From contig NZ_FQYW01000006.1 in assembly GCF_900141865.1 (NCBI RefSeq), forward strand, positions 1-64,000: a stretch of 64,000 bases of DNA, read 5' to 3'. This document shows positions 54,815-63,549 of the stretch, piece after piece. Every line of letters starts with the position of its first letter. The stretch's first letter is position 1. This stretch comes from Anaerovibrio lipolyticus DSM 3074. GTDB taxonomy: Bacteria > Bacillota > Negativicutes > Selenomonadales > Selenomonadaceae. Under the pieces are notes generated by a model, which saw nothing but the letters and a program-made list of their open reading frames with translations, did not search any database and had not been told where the DNA came from. The position numbers and the translations under genes were made by a program.

Positions 54815-55591
54815 TTATTTCACAAATACCACGTTACCCTGGCTCAGGAAACCGGTAATCTGGTTTTCGCTTAAAATTTTGGCTGCATCTGCAGCGGATA
54901 CCACTGGATTTACAAAGCCCTGTACAGACTGGGCTCTGACGATGAGTGGATTGGAACCGGCTCTGGATACACCACTGTTGATGCTTCTGGCATAGCCCAC
55001 ATAGCCCTTGTTTACAACCTGATCATAGCTGAAGTTGGCCTGACCGTATACCAGCTGATGATCTGCAGTAAATACACCAGGAGCCATAGCTGTTTCAAGG
55101 CCAAGACCGGTGCAGTCAACGATAAGACCAGTGTATGGGCCGGTGCTTACTGGAATCTCTGGTACAAATGTAGTGGCTGCTGGAAGCGGAGCCGGAGTAG
55201 TGGCAGTTGCCGGCATTACAGCTGCTGCCAGGGACTGGGCACCATGAACAGGGAACTCAATAACTACATGATAGCCATCAGCATCCTTATACCTCTGGAC
55301 TACCTTGGCGCCCTTAATCATACCATTGATACGGGTTTTGATTACATCGCTGGCCATAACACTGTCCCGGACAGTGGTCTCGGAATCGATATATACACCC
55401 TGAGCCTCCTCCAGTGCATTGCGCATAGCATCCATTTTGGCGGCTCTGTAGCCTGCCGCTGGATTAGGATTTTGCAGGGCACCCACGCCCTCAACCTTGA
55501 TAACCCCATCTGTGATGTCAGTTGCCGCAAAAGCTGTACAACCCATGAGCATCATTGCCAAAGCAACAATTACCGAAAATACCTTTTTCAT
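54815..55591 (-). CDS. Exported LPP20/FlgT-N-like protein (gene 4 of envelope block)
   Basis: This 258-residue protein has a signal peptide (about 1-23, ending AFA). A domain at about 28-115 begins VIKVEGVGALQNPNPAAGYRAAKMDAMRNALEEAQGVYIDSETTVRDS, then IKTRINGMIKGAKVV and YHVVIEFPV. The run of Ala-rich helix, GVYI, T-x-V and G-x-I resembles LPP20/FlgT N-terminal domains. A Pro/Ala linker and a second domain (about 155-258) follow. A Cys after LMG does not make a convincing lipobox. The ATG at 55591 follows GGGAGG. Last gene of the block; function unknown. Confidence 0.75.
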   Translation of the reverse strand: MKKVFSVIVALAMMLMGCTAFAATDITDGVIKVEGVGALQNPNPAAGYRAAKMDAMRNALEEAQGVYIDSETTVRDSVMASDVIKTRINGMIKGAKVVQRYKDADGYHVVIEFPVHGAQSLAAAVMPATATTPAPLPAATTFVPEIPVSTGPYTGLIVDCTGLGLETAMAPGVFTADHQLVYGQANFSYDQVVNKGYVGYARSINSGVSRAGSNPLIVRAQSVQGFVNPVVSAADAAKILSENQITGFLSQGNVVFVK

Positions 55592-55652
55592 AAAAATTCC
55601 TCCCAATTTTTTATTTATATGTACTATTTTTATGACCACTTATTTAAACCTT

Positions 55653-56543
55653 TTATTTATGTGTACGCCAATATTTCAATGTGCCATTGGCAATATCCTC
55701 TGCCGCATCCAGCCCTGCCTTTTCCATGGCCAGTCTTTCCGCTTCCTGAGGGGTATTGGCGAGAATTTCATAGGTTTCATAAAATCCATTCAAAACTGTT
55801 TTTCTCATACAATCATAGGCCTGAACCTTCACTGATGATTTTGCAATATAGCCTGTTCCTGCAGGAGCGGCTACCAGCTTATCAATACTGGCCTCACCGA
55901 TAATAGCAAAGTTTGCCATAATCGAGTTATTATCTATCAGACTTTTTACAGAACCAAGATATTTGCCATAGGATTCTGCATCAGATAAAGACCTCACAAC
56001 TTTTATATCGTCATCTTCCACCTCTGTCTGAAATCCCGAATTGCTAAATCTGTGATTAAAGGCTTCATGAAGGCTATCACTAAAGCCCTGATTATCTGAA
56101 GTATTCACGGCCCTCATTAATATACTGGCTGTCATAGCATCATTTGCTACCTGTTTATTTCCAACATATTCCTGAAAATCTTTGTTTAGCTTGGAATGAT
56201 TTACAGTAACCTCAGCAATAACCATCATTTGGGAGTTACTGGTGTCCCTGCTCAGTACCTTGCAGTCGCTGACGTAATCGCCATATCGCTCTATCATCTG
56301 TGAAAATATACTGGTGGGATCCCCTTCCGCCCTAGTTTCATGGGATAGCACCTTGAAAACGGCTCTTTTTTTGGCATCCTCCACGGCTTTATTAACCATA
56401 CCTGCCGGAGCGCTACCACTTATCTTCACCACATCCAAAGGTGATGCCTCGACGTCCCCATGGGTAACTATACCGCAAAGCAAGGATATCAATAAGAAAA
56501 TAAATAATATTTGCCATTTCATTTTTATGTAGCGTCTGTTCAT
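55653..56543 (-). CDS. Exported protein, divergent LPP20/FlgT-like (gene 3 of envelope block)
   Basis: This 296-residue protein has a basic N-terminus and one hydrophobic segment (about 9-30) that is a signal peptide or anchor. A domain at about 40-120 shows VNKAVEDAKKRAVFKVLSHETRAEG, IERYGDYVSDCKVL and MMVIAEVTV, the same helix-strand order as in its neighbours. The second half repeats a helical/beta pattern and ends GTLKYWRTHK. The ATG at 56543 follows GGAGGAGGGG. It overlaps no gene and lies 45 bp after gene 2. I do not recognise a known family with confidence. Confidence 0.7.
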   Translation of the reverse strand: MNRRYIKMKWQILFIFLLISLLCGIVTHGDVEASPLDVVKISGSAPAGMVNKAVEDAKKRAVFKVLSHETRAEGDPTSIFSQMIERYGDYVSDCKVLSRDTSNSQMMVIAEVTVNHSKLNKDFQEYVGNKQVANDAMTASILMRAVNTSDNQGFSDSLHEAFNHRFSNSGFQTEVEDDDIKVVRSLSDAESYGKYLGSVKSLIDNNSIMANFAIIGEASIDKLVAAPAGTGYIAKSSVKVQAYDCMRKTVLNGFYETYEILANTPQEAERLAMEKAGLDAAEDIANGTLKYWRTHK

Positions 56544-56588
56544 GGTGCCCCTCCTCCTTCCACGGCAATCATGATACATCATTAAAAC

Positions 56589-57749
56589 TTACTGAACCTG
56601 AAGAATAATTTTTGTGGTGCTTTCCAAAGGCACAAGAGATAATCCATTACTGGCTGCTGCACTTACTATTTCCTGTGACAGCTCATAAAGATTTTCCCAG
56701 CCCTGAGCAATAACCTTCACCTTGTAAGCACCATTTGCAGAAAAGCCGGCTCTGGTAATTCGGCACCTGGCTCCCTCCAATAAGCTGTTAAAAAATGCGC
56801 TTTGGTTTGCCCTATCCCACAATCCGTGAATTTCCACTGTGGTATTAAGGTTATTTACGCCACCACGATTTTCAAACTGCATGGTCTTCAGAGCTGCTCT
56901 TGCCAAATGCTCCGTAGCAGCGGCTGCTGCTTCCCTTCTGGCTGCAAACAGGGCCTCATCTGCTGTCTTGCCAAGCCCCACAAACTGTTCCATAAAACTA
57001 TTGGCATATCCGTTTTGAATCCCCACAAGAGAGAAGCTTGCTTCCACAACGCCCTTGTAATAGCCACTACTATCACGATTAACATTTACATCTCTCAAGG
57101 AACCCGCCAAAACGGAGTTTGCTTCATTATCACCATCATTTCTGGCAATTCGTCTAAGATCCGAAGGATAAGGGTTAAGGCTGTGGGATAACAGCTGGGA
57201 CACCCCTTCATTTTCCACCATCTGGATTCCCATGTCACTGAGGTACTGACCTACAATGTTCACAGCCCGTTCATCCCGTCTTATACTTCCATCTATACCG
57301 TAATCCACCACAGCCACATTTGCCACCCTGGGCTCCAATGCTGCCGCCATGGCCTTGGCCACATCATCCTTATATTTTGTTTCAATGTTGGTATCATCGG
57401 CATCCAAATCTGCCCTTACCACATAAACGTCACCCTCAATGCTTTCTGATATCACCTTATTAATACGAACATATCCAGTGGAACGGGCTATTATTTTGTC
57501 TACAACCAATACTCCCATATCCACCTCGCTATTGCTGCGGATATACATGCCCACCTTGGATTCCAAAAGGGTTCTCATGGCATCTCTCAGAGCCATTTCC
57601 CTGGCCTTCTGGGCGTCCCCGTTAAATAGGGCTACTCCCTCTACAATTTCTGCAGAGCAAATTTGCTGATTAATTAATCCGCTGCCAAGCAGGAATGCTC
57701 CAAAGGCCATTATAGGAATAATCCATTTTTTCTTTATACATTTAATCAT
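56589..57749 (-). CDS. Exported FlgT-like protein (gene 2 of envelope block)
   Basis: This 386-residue protein has a signal peptide (about 1-32, ending CSA). Residues about 33-125 form a FlgT-N/LPP20-like domain: VEGVALFNGDAQKAREMALRDAMRTLLESKVGMYI, then DKIIARSTGYVRINKVI and DVYVVRADLD. A middle domain (about 140-260) with VANVAVVDYGIDG resembles the nucleoside- or TolB-type middle part of FlgT, and a third domain closes the protein. FlgT belongs to the Vibrio flagellar base, but no flagellar gene is in the window, so an envelope role outside motility is more likely. Function is inferred from fold only. Confidence 0.7.
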   Translation of the reverse strand: MIKCIKKKWIIPIMAFGAFLLGSGLINQQICSAEIVEGVALFNGDAQKAREMALRDAMRTLLESKVGMYIRSNSEVDMGVLVVDKIIARSTGYVRINKVISESIEGDVYVVRADLDADDTNIETKYKDDVAKAMAAALEPRVANVAVVDYGIDGSIRRDERAVNIVGQYLSDMGIQMVENEGVSQLLSHSLNPYPSDLRRIARNDGDNEANSVLAGSLRDVNVNRDSSGYYKGVVEASFSLVGIQNGYANSFMEQFVGLGKTADEALFAARREAAAAATEHLARAALKTMQFENRGGVNNLNTTVEIHGLWDRANQSAFFNSLLEGARCRITRAGFSANGAYKVKVIAQGWENLYELSQEIVSAAASNGLSLVPLESTTKIILQVQ

Positions 57750-57804
57750 ATTCCCATCATCCTTTTCCTGCCCACTATCATTTCCCTCGTTATTTCAATA
57801 CATA

Positions 57805-58989
57805 CTATTTATCCTGCCCGCCCAACTCCTGAGCCAGTCCCAAAAGCAACGCGGCATAAATCTGATTATCATCGGAATCGGTGCTGGTGCCCGGTGGCAG
57901 CTTAACAGTTCTCTCATGCAATCGACTCAGCTCCCGTTTTTCCTTACCCTCCACTGGACTCTTTGTCAACCACACCTTATGCAAAGTCGTGTATACGTTA
58001 TTCCCTGAATCCACTACTTCACTGGCCAACCCGGATATATCCAACCGTATAGAATGTCCAGGATTACTCATATGTACATCCACCTTACCATTGGCACTGT
58101 CAAGGCTTAGCTTGTAGGCTCCATTTATCATGCTGTTAACCAGATCCTGCCCCCCAACTGCCGGTGGGTACATTACCCTTTTGGTCTTTTTCTGATAAGC
58201 CGATGTGAAACAGTAGCCCACCAGAAATTTTAAATCCTCAGCTTCTTTTCCTGTAAATAGCTCCTTGGCCATCTCCGAGGACATATCAACATCTGTCACC
58301 TGATATGTATCCATACCCAGCTTTGCCTTGTCATCTCTAAGATTGCCAATTAGATTGGAAAAGCTGATATGATCCTTCATCATCTGTCGCACCAGGGAAA
58401 TAAACTTTCCCGTCTTTTCCCATTCGCTTATGGGAGCATTGTGAATATTCTGCCATCTGTCATTGCTTGGATTATATCTGGAAAGACCTATAGTTTCAGC
58501 CTCCACCATAGGCACTAGCCCCAAAAGCCTCAAGCTCACCGGATTTCCGTCTTCAGTTACCCTAGTTATATCCAAATTTTCCTCTGGCATACAGAACATT
58601 AGCGAAATCCCTGCAATAACAGTTGAAGTGTATGCCGTTTCCAGTGAATTATTATTAACTGTATCTATAGAAGTGCTGACCATTATGGTAGGGTAAAGAA
58701 ATATCTTATCACTGTCTGTAATATGCTCATTGGTGCTATGATAGGAATCCGCCGTAGCCACTCTGACCTCATAGGGCAAATCCCCTGCATCAGCGATTTG
58801 CTTTAGCCTTTCCCCAATTATCCGCTCCACCTGCCGGCGGGTATCCTCATCAATATTTATCTTATTGATGGAATTTTCGTATGTCAGGGCTGGCTGAATA
58901 TAAACCACCGGTTTTTCAGCAAATACAATCCTCATTGGAAGTACCACCATAACTACCAATATGAAAAATATACCCAGTGCCCGCCTCAT
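57805..58989 (-). CDS. Exported protein of unknown function (gene 1 of envelope block)
   Basis: This 394-residue protein begins with a signal peptide (about 1-24, ending VFA). The rest is soluble: YIQPALTYENSINKINIDEDTRRQVERIIGERLKQIADAG near the start, with further mixed alpha/beta segments, and LLLGLAQELGG at the C-terminus. I see no motif I can name. It opens the four-gene block, 56 bp before gene 2. Gene order and shared export signals suggest that it works with the LPP20/FlgT-like proteins. Confidence 0.75.
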   Translation of the reverse strand: MRRALGIFFILVVMVVLPMRIVFAEKPVVYIQPALTYENSINKINIDEDTRRQVERIIGERLKQIADAGDLPYEVRVATADSYHSTNEHITDSDKIFLYPTIMVSTSIDTVNNNSLETAYTSTVIAGISLMFCMPEENLDITRVTEDGNPVSLRLLGLVPMVEAETIGLSRYNPSNDRWQNIHNAPISEWEKTGKFISLVRQMMKDHISFSNLIGNLRDDKAKLGMDTYQVTDVDMSSEMAKELFTGKEAEDLKFLVGYCFTSAYQKKTKRVMYPPAVGGQDLVNSMINGAYKLSLDSANGKVDVHMSNPGHSIRLDISGLASEVVDSGNNVYTTLHKVWLTKSPVEGKEKRELSRLHERTVKLPPGTSTDSDDNQIYAALLLGLAQELGGQDK

Positions 58990-59030
58990 ATTTCATCCCC
59001 CATTAGTTAGCATCATCAACTTCCTTACAA

Positions 59031-59070
59031 TAAATATAGCCCCTTTGCCCTACAGGGCAATTAGAGGCTA
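59031..59070 (-). terminator. Terminator after sfsA
   Basis: TTGCCCT and AGGGCAA pair around two bases, with outer TAGCC/GGCTA arms, then TATATTTATT on the minus strand. Confidence 0.55.
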
Positions 59071-59082
59071 ATTAGAAAAAAA

Positions 59083-59757
59083 TTAAAAACTTCCACTTAT
59101 TCGTTTTTTATCCACTGTCAAAGAATCAGGCTTTATCGTGCAGCCCAGGGTTAAAATCTGTACTCCTACAGCCCTTGCCTGCTCCATGGCTTCCCCAAAG
59201 GCGGGATGGGTTTCAATATTTGGACGGACCTCACTGACCTTAGGCATTTGCACCACAAAGGCAATTCCGGCCCAATACCCTTCCTTTTTTGCCTTAATAA
59301 GCTCATGTATGTGCTTCACCCCACGCTCTGTAGGGGCATCGGGGAAAAATCCTATGCCATCTCTTTCAAGAGTACATCCCTTTACCTCAAGTAAATACTT
59401 TTGCCCTTGGCACTCCATGTAAAAGTCTATTCTGGAAGCACCATAGGTGTACTCCGGCTTTATATAGTCAAAGCCCTGAGTAGCCAGCCATTCTGCCATA
59501 ACCTTATTAGGAGCCTGACTATCTATGTTTATAAGGCCCAATCCTGCTTTCTCCACAGCTATTAAATCATAACGGGTTTTGCGATTAGGGTTGTCTGCCT
59601 CTGAAAGCACCACATCCACTCCGGGCAGGAGAAGCTCCTTGCACCTGCCCGTATTTTTTACATGCACCGTTTCCAACGTACCATTTATTTCAACCTTGGC
59701 TACAAAACGATTAGGCCGTTCAATAAACTTAGCCCATATTACTTTTCCATACTGCAT
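59083..59757 (-). CDS. sfsA: SfsA family DNA/RNA-binding nuclease-like protein
   Basis: This 224-residue protein contains NRFVAKVEINGTLETVHVKNTGRCKELLLPG, an OB-fold-like N-domain, then SRIDFYME...LEVKGCTLERDGIGFFPDAPTERGVKH, with Asp, Glu and Lys of a nuclease-like PD-(D/E)XK core, and FVVQMPKVSEVRPN. The family was named for sugar fermentation stimulation; its biochemical role is unsettled, though nucleic-acid binding is documented. It is 16 bp after the exported unknown at 59774. Confidence 0.93.
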   Translation of the reverse strand: MQYGKVIWAKFIERPNRFVAKVEINGTLETVHVKNTGRCKELLLPGVDVVLSEADNPNRKTRYDLIAVEKAGLGLINIDSQAPNKVMAEWLATQGFDYIKPEYTYGASRIDFYMECQGQKYLLEVKGCTLERDGIGFFPDAPTERGVKHIHELIKAKKEGYWAGIAFVVQMPKVSEVRPNIETHPAFGEAMEQARAVGVQILTLGCTIKPDSLTVDKKRISGSF

Positions 59758-59773
59758 ATATTTCTCCCAGTAT

Positions 59774-60484
59774 TTATCCCTTCCGCAGGCGATCAGCGGC
59801 TTCTTTTATTTTCCTTTTGTCCACTTCCACTTTATTCATGGCCCGAAGGGAATTCTCAAAGTTCTGATAATTTACTCCTGTGGAGCTGTCCACACTGTCC
59901 TTCCACTCATTCAGGAGCATAGCACTGCCTATAAGCATAGCTATATTTCTGGTCTGATCACCACCACAAAGTAAGGCCTGTGCCGCAAGGAAAGTTCCTT
60001 CGTCCCTTCCACGGGCAAAGCATTCATCCTTTAGCATAACCAGCCTCTTGGCCTCTGCCAGACGGGCATCCTCAGCAGGTATCATATTAAAGAACCTATT
60101 GGCATCTATTTCAGGCATTTTCACGGTCTTGCCGGAATTGCCCTTCTGCATGACCATATCCACCGAGGAATCATAGCCAGCGGTGGAAGCATTTATGCCG
60201 TTTACATTTACCAGCTCCGCCTCTACTCCATAATCATTGAGCAGCTCGTGGGAAACTGCAGCCGCCCGGCTGCTCAGTTCAAAGCCTGCCATGTAATAAG
60301 AAATCATCTTTTTGTAGGAATTCTGAATTTCCTTCTTGGACGGAGCAAAGAGGCTGAAAATATTAAAGGCCTCCGCTTTGCTGTTTAGTCCCATATTGGC
60401 GGTAAACTCATTCTGTACTATCTGCCCTGCTCCCAGATTCAATCCTAAAGCCAAAGCAATAGCTACTGCCAGCTTCTTTTTCAT
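59774..60484 (-). CDS. Exported protein of unknown function upstream of sfsA
   Basis: This 236-residue protein has a signal peptide (about 1-22) and then a mostly helical domain (FNIFSLFAPSKKEIQNSYKKMISYY, MLKDECFARGRDEGTFLAAQALLCGG). No family is recognised. I start at the ATG at 60484 with AAGGGTG upstream; earlier ATGs lack a good site. It is transcribed with sfsA. An envelope role is suggested by the signal peptide only. Confidence 0.7.
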   Translation of the reverse strand: MKKKLAVAIALALGLNLGAGQIVQNEFTANMGLNSKAEAFNIFSLFAPSKKEIQNSYKKMISYYMAGFELSSRAAAVSHELLNDYGVEAELVNVNGINASTAGYDSSVDMVMQKGNSGKTVKMPEIDANRFFNMIPAEDARLAEAKRLVMLKDECFARGRDEGTFLAAQALLCGGDQTRNIAMLIGSAMLLNEWKDSVDSSTGVNYQNFENSLRAMNKVEVDKRKIKEAADRLRKG

Positions 60485-60640
60485 ATCCATCACCCTTTTT
60501 CCATTTTTCATTATTCTTACCCAAAGAATAACACGCAAAAAAGTAACCGCAATACGTAAAGCCCTTATTTAACACAAGTTTAATGAGTGATGAGCTTTTA
60601 TAATTTATTTTTTAAACATTTATAATTAAATTTTAATCAT

Positions 60641-60688
60641 TAGAAAAGGCTATAACCATCCCATGGAAACGGGACGACTATAGCCTTT
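60641..60688 (-). terminator. Terminator after rpsU
   Basis: AAAGGCTATA and TATAGCCTTT pair with an inner GTCCC/GGGAT stem, then TTCTAATG on the minus strand. The AT-rich stretch 60485-60640 holds no gene. Confidence 0.8.
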
Positions 60689-60711
60689 AATCTCATATTA
60701 AGCTTTAATAA

Positions 60712-60894
60712 TTAAGCTCTAAACTTGCGCTTACGAGCTGCCTCAGACTTCTTCTTACGGCGAACACTTGGCTTCTCATAATGCTCACGCTTTCTAACCT
60801 CAGCGATGGTACCAGCTTTCTGGCTCATGCGCTTAAAGCGGCGGAGTGCGCTGTCAATGCTCTCGTTCTTACCAACTTTAATTTCGTTTGCCAT
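60712..60894 (-). CDS. rpsU: 30S ribosomal protein S21
   Basis: This 60-residue basic protein of the small subunit reads [25 protein letters not shown] then [25 protein letters not shown], the full S21 pattern. The ATG has a GGGGGG-rich site. It follows the HIT gene in the usual Firmicute order and ends in its own terminator. Confidence 0.97.
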   Translation of the reverse strand: MANEIKVGKNESIDSALRRFKRMSQKAGTIAEVRKREHYEKPSVRRKKKSEAARKRKFRA

Positions 60895-61018
60895 CTATTT
60901 TTCCCCCCTCCAATTGACTTGGGAGTGTATTTCATAACTACACCTGACTATTATACACAAAGATTTTAGCCATGTCAATATTTCATGGGAATTAATCCCC
61001 CATGGCCAATGGTGTATG

Positions 61019-61366
61019 TCAACCTGGAGGCCACTGCATGGAACGACCACCTAACAGGTGGAAATGCAAGTGGTTGACGGTCTGGCCGCCTTCTGCGCCA
61101 GTATTGGCAACTACGCGGAAGCCACTATCTGTAACGCCCTGTTCCTTTGCAATCTTAGGAATAACCTCACAGAGAATGTGGCCTGCCAGCTCCTTGTCCT
61201 CAGACTTTAAGGCTGCAATACTAGCAACATGCTTTTTAGGGATAACAAGCACATGTACTGGTGCCTGAGGCTCCAAATCCTTAAAAGCAATGACCTGGTC
61301 ATCCTCATATACAACAGTGGAAGGAATTTCCTTGTTTGCAATTTTACAAAAAATACAATCTGCCAT
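61019..61366 (-). CDS. HIT-family nucleotide hydrolase (HinT-like)
   Basis: This 115-residue histidine-triad protein has CIFCKIANKEIPS at the start and the catalytic His99-x-His101-x-His103 in QTVNHLHFHLLGGR. HinT proteins hydrolyse adenosine phosphoramidates. The ATG follows GGGAGGTG. It lies between mtaB and rpsU. Zinc ligands of the HinT N-terminus (Cys4, Cys7) are present. Confidence 0.95.
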   Translation of the reverse strand: MADCIFCKIANKEIPSTVVYEDDQVIAFKDLEPQAPVHVLVIPKKHVASIAALKSEDKELAGHILCEVIPKIAKEQGVTDSGFRVVANTGAEGGQTVNHLHFHLLGGRSMQWPPG

Positions 61367-61428
61367 TTCGGTACACCTCCCTTTACATCATGCTTAAATG
61401 TTACTCACACTTGTATATTTTACTATAA

Positions 61429-61510
61429 ACACTTAGCGAACACAAGCCGAATGGCGTAGTGCAAGCTTAGTGTGCGTGTAAGGGCGTGTGGACACATCAT
61501 ATGTGTCCAG
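61429..61510. repeat. Paired inverted repeats between HIT and mtaB
   Basis: TGGACACAT-ATG-ATGTGTCCA (about 61490-61510) covers the mtaB stop, and an imperfect 45-bp hairpin follows (CACTAAGC/GCTAAGTG, 61429-61475). No T-run closes either, so they are not plain terminators. Confidence 0.45.
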
Positions 61511-62798
61511 TAAGCTTACCATATACGCCATCTTTATACAATTTTTCAAGACGCACTTTATATAGTTCCCCGGTCTTAACTTCATCATCGGTATAAACCC
61601 GAATATAAGTATCCGTAAGTCCATCCGTAATACCATCATTGTTGGTTTCAAAGAGAACCTCCTGAACAGTACCCAAATACTGGCTATGGAAATCATCGGC
61701 CATCTGCTGGGCCAGGGCTTGAAGTCTGTGTACCCTATCCTTTTTCACCGGCTCAGGCACCTGATCCGGCATCTTGGCTGCAGGAGTACCAGTACGTGGG
61801 GAATAAGGGAATACATGCATTCTGGCAAAACCGAGGGTCTTTATATACTCAAGGCTTTCAGCAAACATTTCCTCCGTCTCTCCTGGGAACCCCACAATAA
61901 CATCGGTGGATATAGCCACACCCGGAACACTTTCCTTCACATTTTTTATGAGACTGGTGAACTCATCCCTATTATAATGACGGTTCATCTTTTTCAGCAC
62001 CTCATCGGAGCCCGCCTGTAATGGCAGATGCAAATGATGACTGAATTTAGGATTAGTCTTGATAAGCTCCAAAAGCTCAGGTGAAAGTTCAATGGATTCC
62101 AGGGAGCTGAGGCGTAATCTCCTGAGACCCGGCAGCTCCAAAACGGCCTTGGCCGCATCATAAAGGGAGGTGCCATCCTTAAAATCCTTGCCGTAGGCCC
62201 CAAGGTGAATACCAGTCAGCACAATTTCCTTAAAGCCGTGGTCCAGCAGCTTTTTGGCTTCACTGCGAATGCTTTCCAGCTTGCGGGAACGAAGGGGACC
62301 TCTGGTATAAGGGATAATACAATAGCTGCAAAAATTGGTGCATCCCTCCTGAATTTTAAGGAAGGCTCTGGTTCTTGCAGGCATTTCATAAAGGGGAATT
62401 TCCTCAAAATCCCGTGCCTTCATAATATCATCGACCCTGTCAATAATACCATCCTCTGCCATGGCCTGCTCAACATAGTTTACAATATTGGCACGGTCAC
62501 TGGTACCAAGAACAACACGCACCCCTTCAATGGCCTTTACTTCATCTGGAGCCGCCTGTGAATAACAGCCAGTGACGGCAATAATTGCTTTAGGATTAAG
62601 GCGCTGTACCCGGCGAATAAGCTGACGGGACTTCTTGTCACCAAAGCTGGTAACAGAGCAGGTATTAATAACATAAACATCAGCCACATTGGTATTGGGA
62701 ACAATATCATAGCCGGACTGCTTAAACAGTCCTTCCATGGATTCCGTCTCAAACTGGTTTACCTTGCAGCCCAGCGTTATAAACGCCACTGTCGACAT
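61497..62798 (-). CDS. mtaB: tRNA (t6A37)-C2 methylthiotransferase
   Basis: MtaB adds a methylthio group to N6-threonylcarbamoyladenosine in tRNA. The 433-residue radical SAM enzyme has auxiliary cluster ligands Cys11, Cys47 and Cys78, the radical SAM triad Cys153, Cys157 and Cys160 (CTNFCSYC), SYCIIPYTRGPLRSR and a C-terminal TRAM domain. Its stop is within a palindrome. Its start overlaps the rsmE stop by one base. Confidence 0.94.
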   Translation of the reverse strand: MSTVAFITLGCKVNQFETESMEGLFKQSGYDIVPNTNVADVYVINTCSVTSFGDKKSRQLIRRVQRLNPKAIIAVTGCYSQAAPDEVKAIEGVRVVLGTSDRANIVNYVEQAMAEDGIIDRVDDIMKARDFEEIPLYEMPARTRAFLKIQEGCTNFCSYCIIPYTRGPLRSRKLESIRSEAKKLLDHGFKEIVLTGIHLGAYGKDFKDGTSLYDAAKAVLELPGLRRLRLSSLESIELSPELLELIKTNPKFSHHLHLPLQAGSDEVLKKMNRHYNRDEFTSLIKNVKESVPGVAISTDVIVGFPGETEEMFAESLEYIKTLGFARMHVFPYSPRTGTPAAKMPDQVPEPVKKDRVHRLQALAQQMADDFHSQYLGTVQEVLFETNNDGITDGLTDTYIRVYTDDEVKTGELYKVRLEKLYKDGVYGKLTGHI

Positions 62799-63547
62799 TA
62801 ATTTCTACCTCCTAAATCACCTTTTTCATACTGGATAATGGACATGGCGGAAATAGCCGCCGTTTCTGCCCTCAAAATTCTGCTGCCCAGGCTTACGGAA
62901 GGTATCCCCAGCTTTTTGGCATACTCCGCCTCATCAAGGGAAAATCCTCCCTCCGGTCCAATAACCACGGCAAATCGTTTCTGGCTGCACTTTGCCAAAA
63001 ACTCCTTTATTCCGGTCTGCTCCTCATTTTCGTAGCACATACAAAGGGCCACATCATCCTGATGAGCCGCCATTTCCTTCAGCCATTGCTTCAAAGGCTG
63101 AATTTCCTCCACTTCAGGAAGACGGCCTCTGCCACACTGCTTTCCAGCCTCATTGGCAATCTTCTGCCATTTATCACGCTTGGTCTTGGCTTTCTTGGCA
63201 TCATAGCGCACCACACAGTTATCACTGGCCAAGGGTACAATATAATTTATCCCCAGCTCCGTAGCCTTCTGGGTAATAAGCTCCAGCTTATCTCCCTTGG
63301 GCAGACACTGAGCCAGAGTAATCTCCACATTGGATTCGGTATTTTCATCAATATATGCCACCAACTTCAACTCCACGCTATTCTCTGTAAAGCCAGTCAT
63401 GACATATTCCCCAACCCTGCCTTCATCATCAGCCACCACAATATGGTCTCCCTCTTTGGAACGCATCACCCGAGAAAGGTGATGGGCATCAGGGCCGGTT
63501 ATGGTTATATTTTCTTTTAATAAATCAGATATAAAGATTCTTCTCAT
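62798..63547 (-). CDS. rsmE: 16S rRNA (uracil1498-N3)-methyltransferase
   Basis: RsmE methylates U1498 of 16S rRNA. The 249-residue SPOUT-fold protein contains DAHHLSRVMRSKEGD, LELITQKATELGINYIVPL, IGPEGGFSLDEAEYAKKLG and SLGSRILRAETAA, the full signature including the trefoil-knot end. It lies 2 bp after prmA and overlaps mtaB by one base. Confidence 0.95.
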   Translation of the reverse strand: MRRIFISDLLKENITITGPDAHHLSRVMRSKEGDHIVVADDEGRVGEYVMTGFTENSVELKLVAYIDENTESNVEITLAQCLPKGDKLELITQKATELGINYIVPLASDNCVVRYDAKKAKTKRDKWQKIANEAGKQCGRGRLPEVEEIQPLKQWLKEMAAHQDDVALCMCYENEEQTGIKEFLAKCSQKRFAVVIGPEGGFSLDEAEYAKKLGIPSVSLGSRILRAETAAISAMSIIQYEKGDLGGRN

Positions 63548-63549
63548 TA

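Noticed and set aside
55524-55591. Lipoprotein signal (LMGC) in the envelope gene 4 product
   Set aside because: Met before Gly-Cys is unusual for a lipobox and an AFA signal-peptidase I site follows directly.
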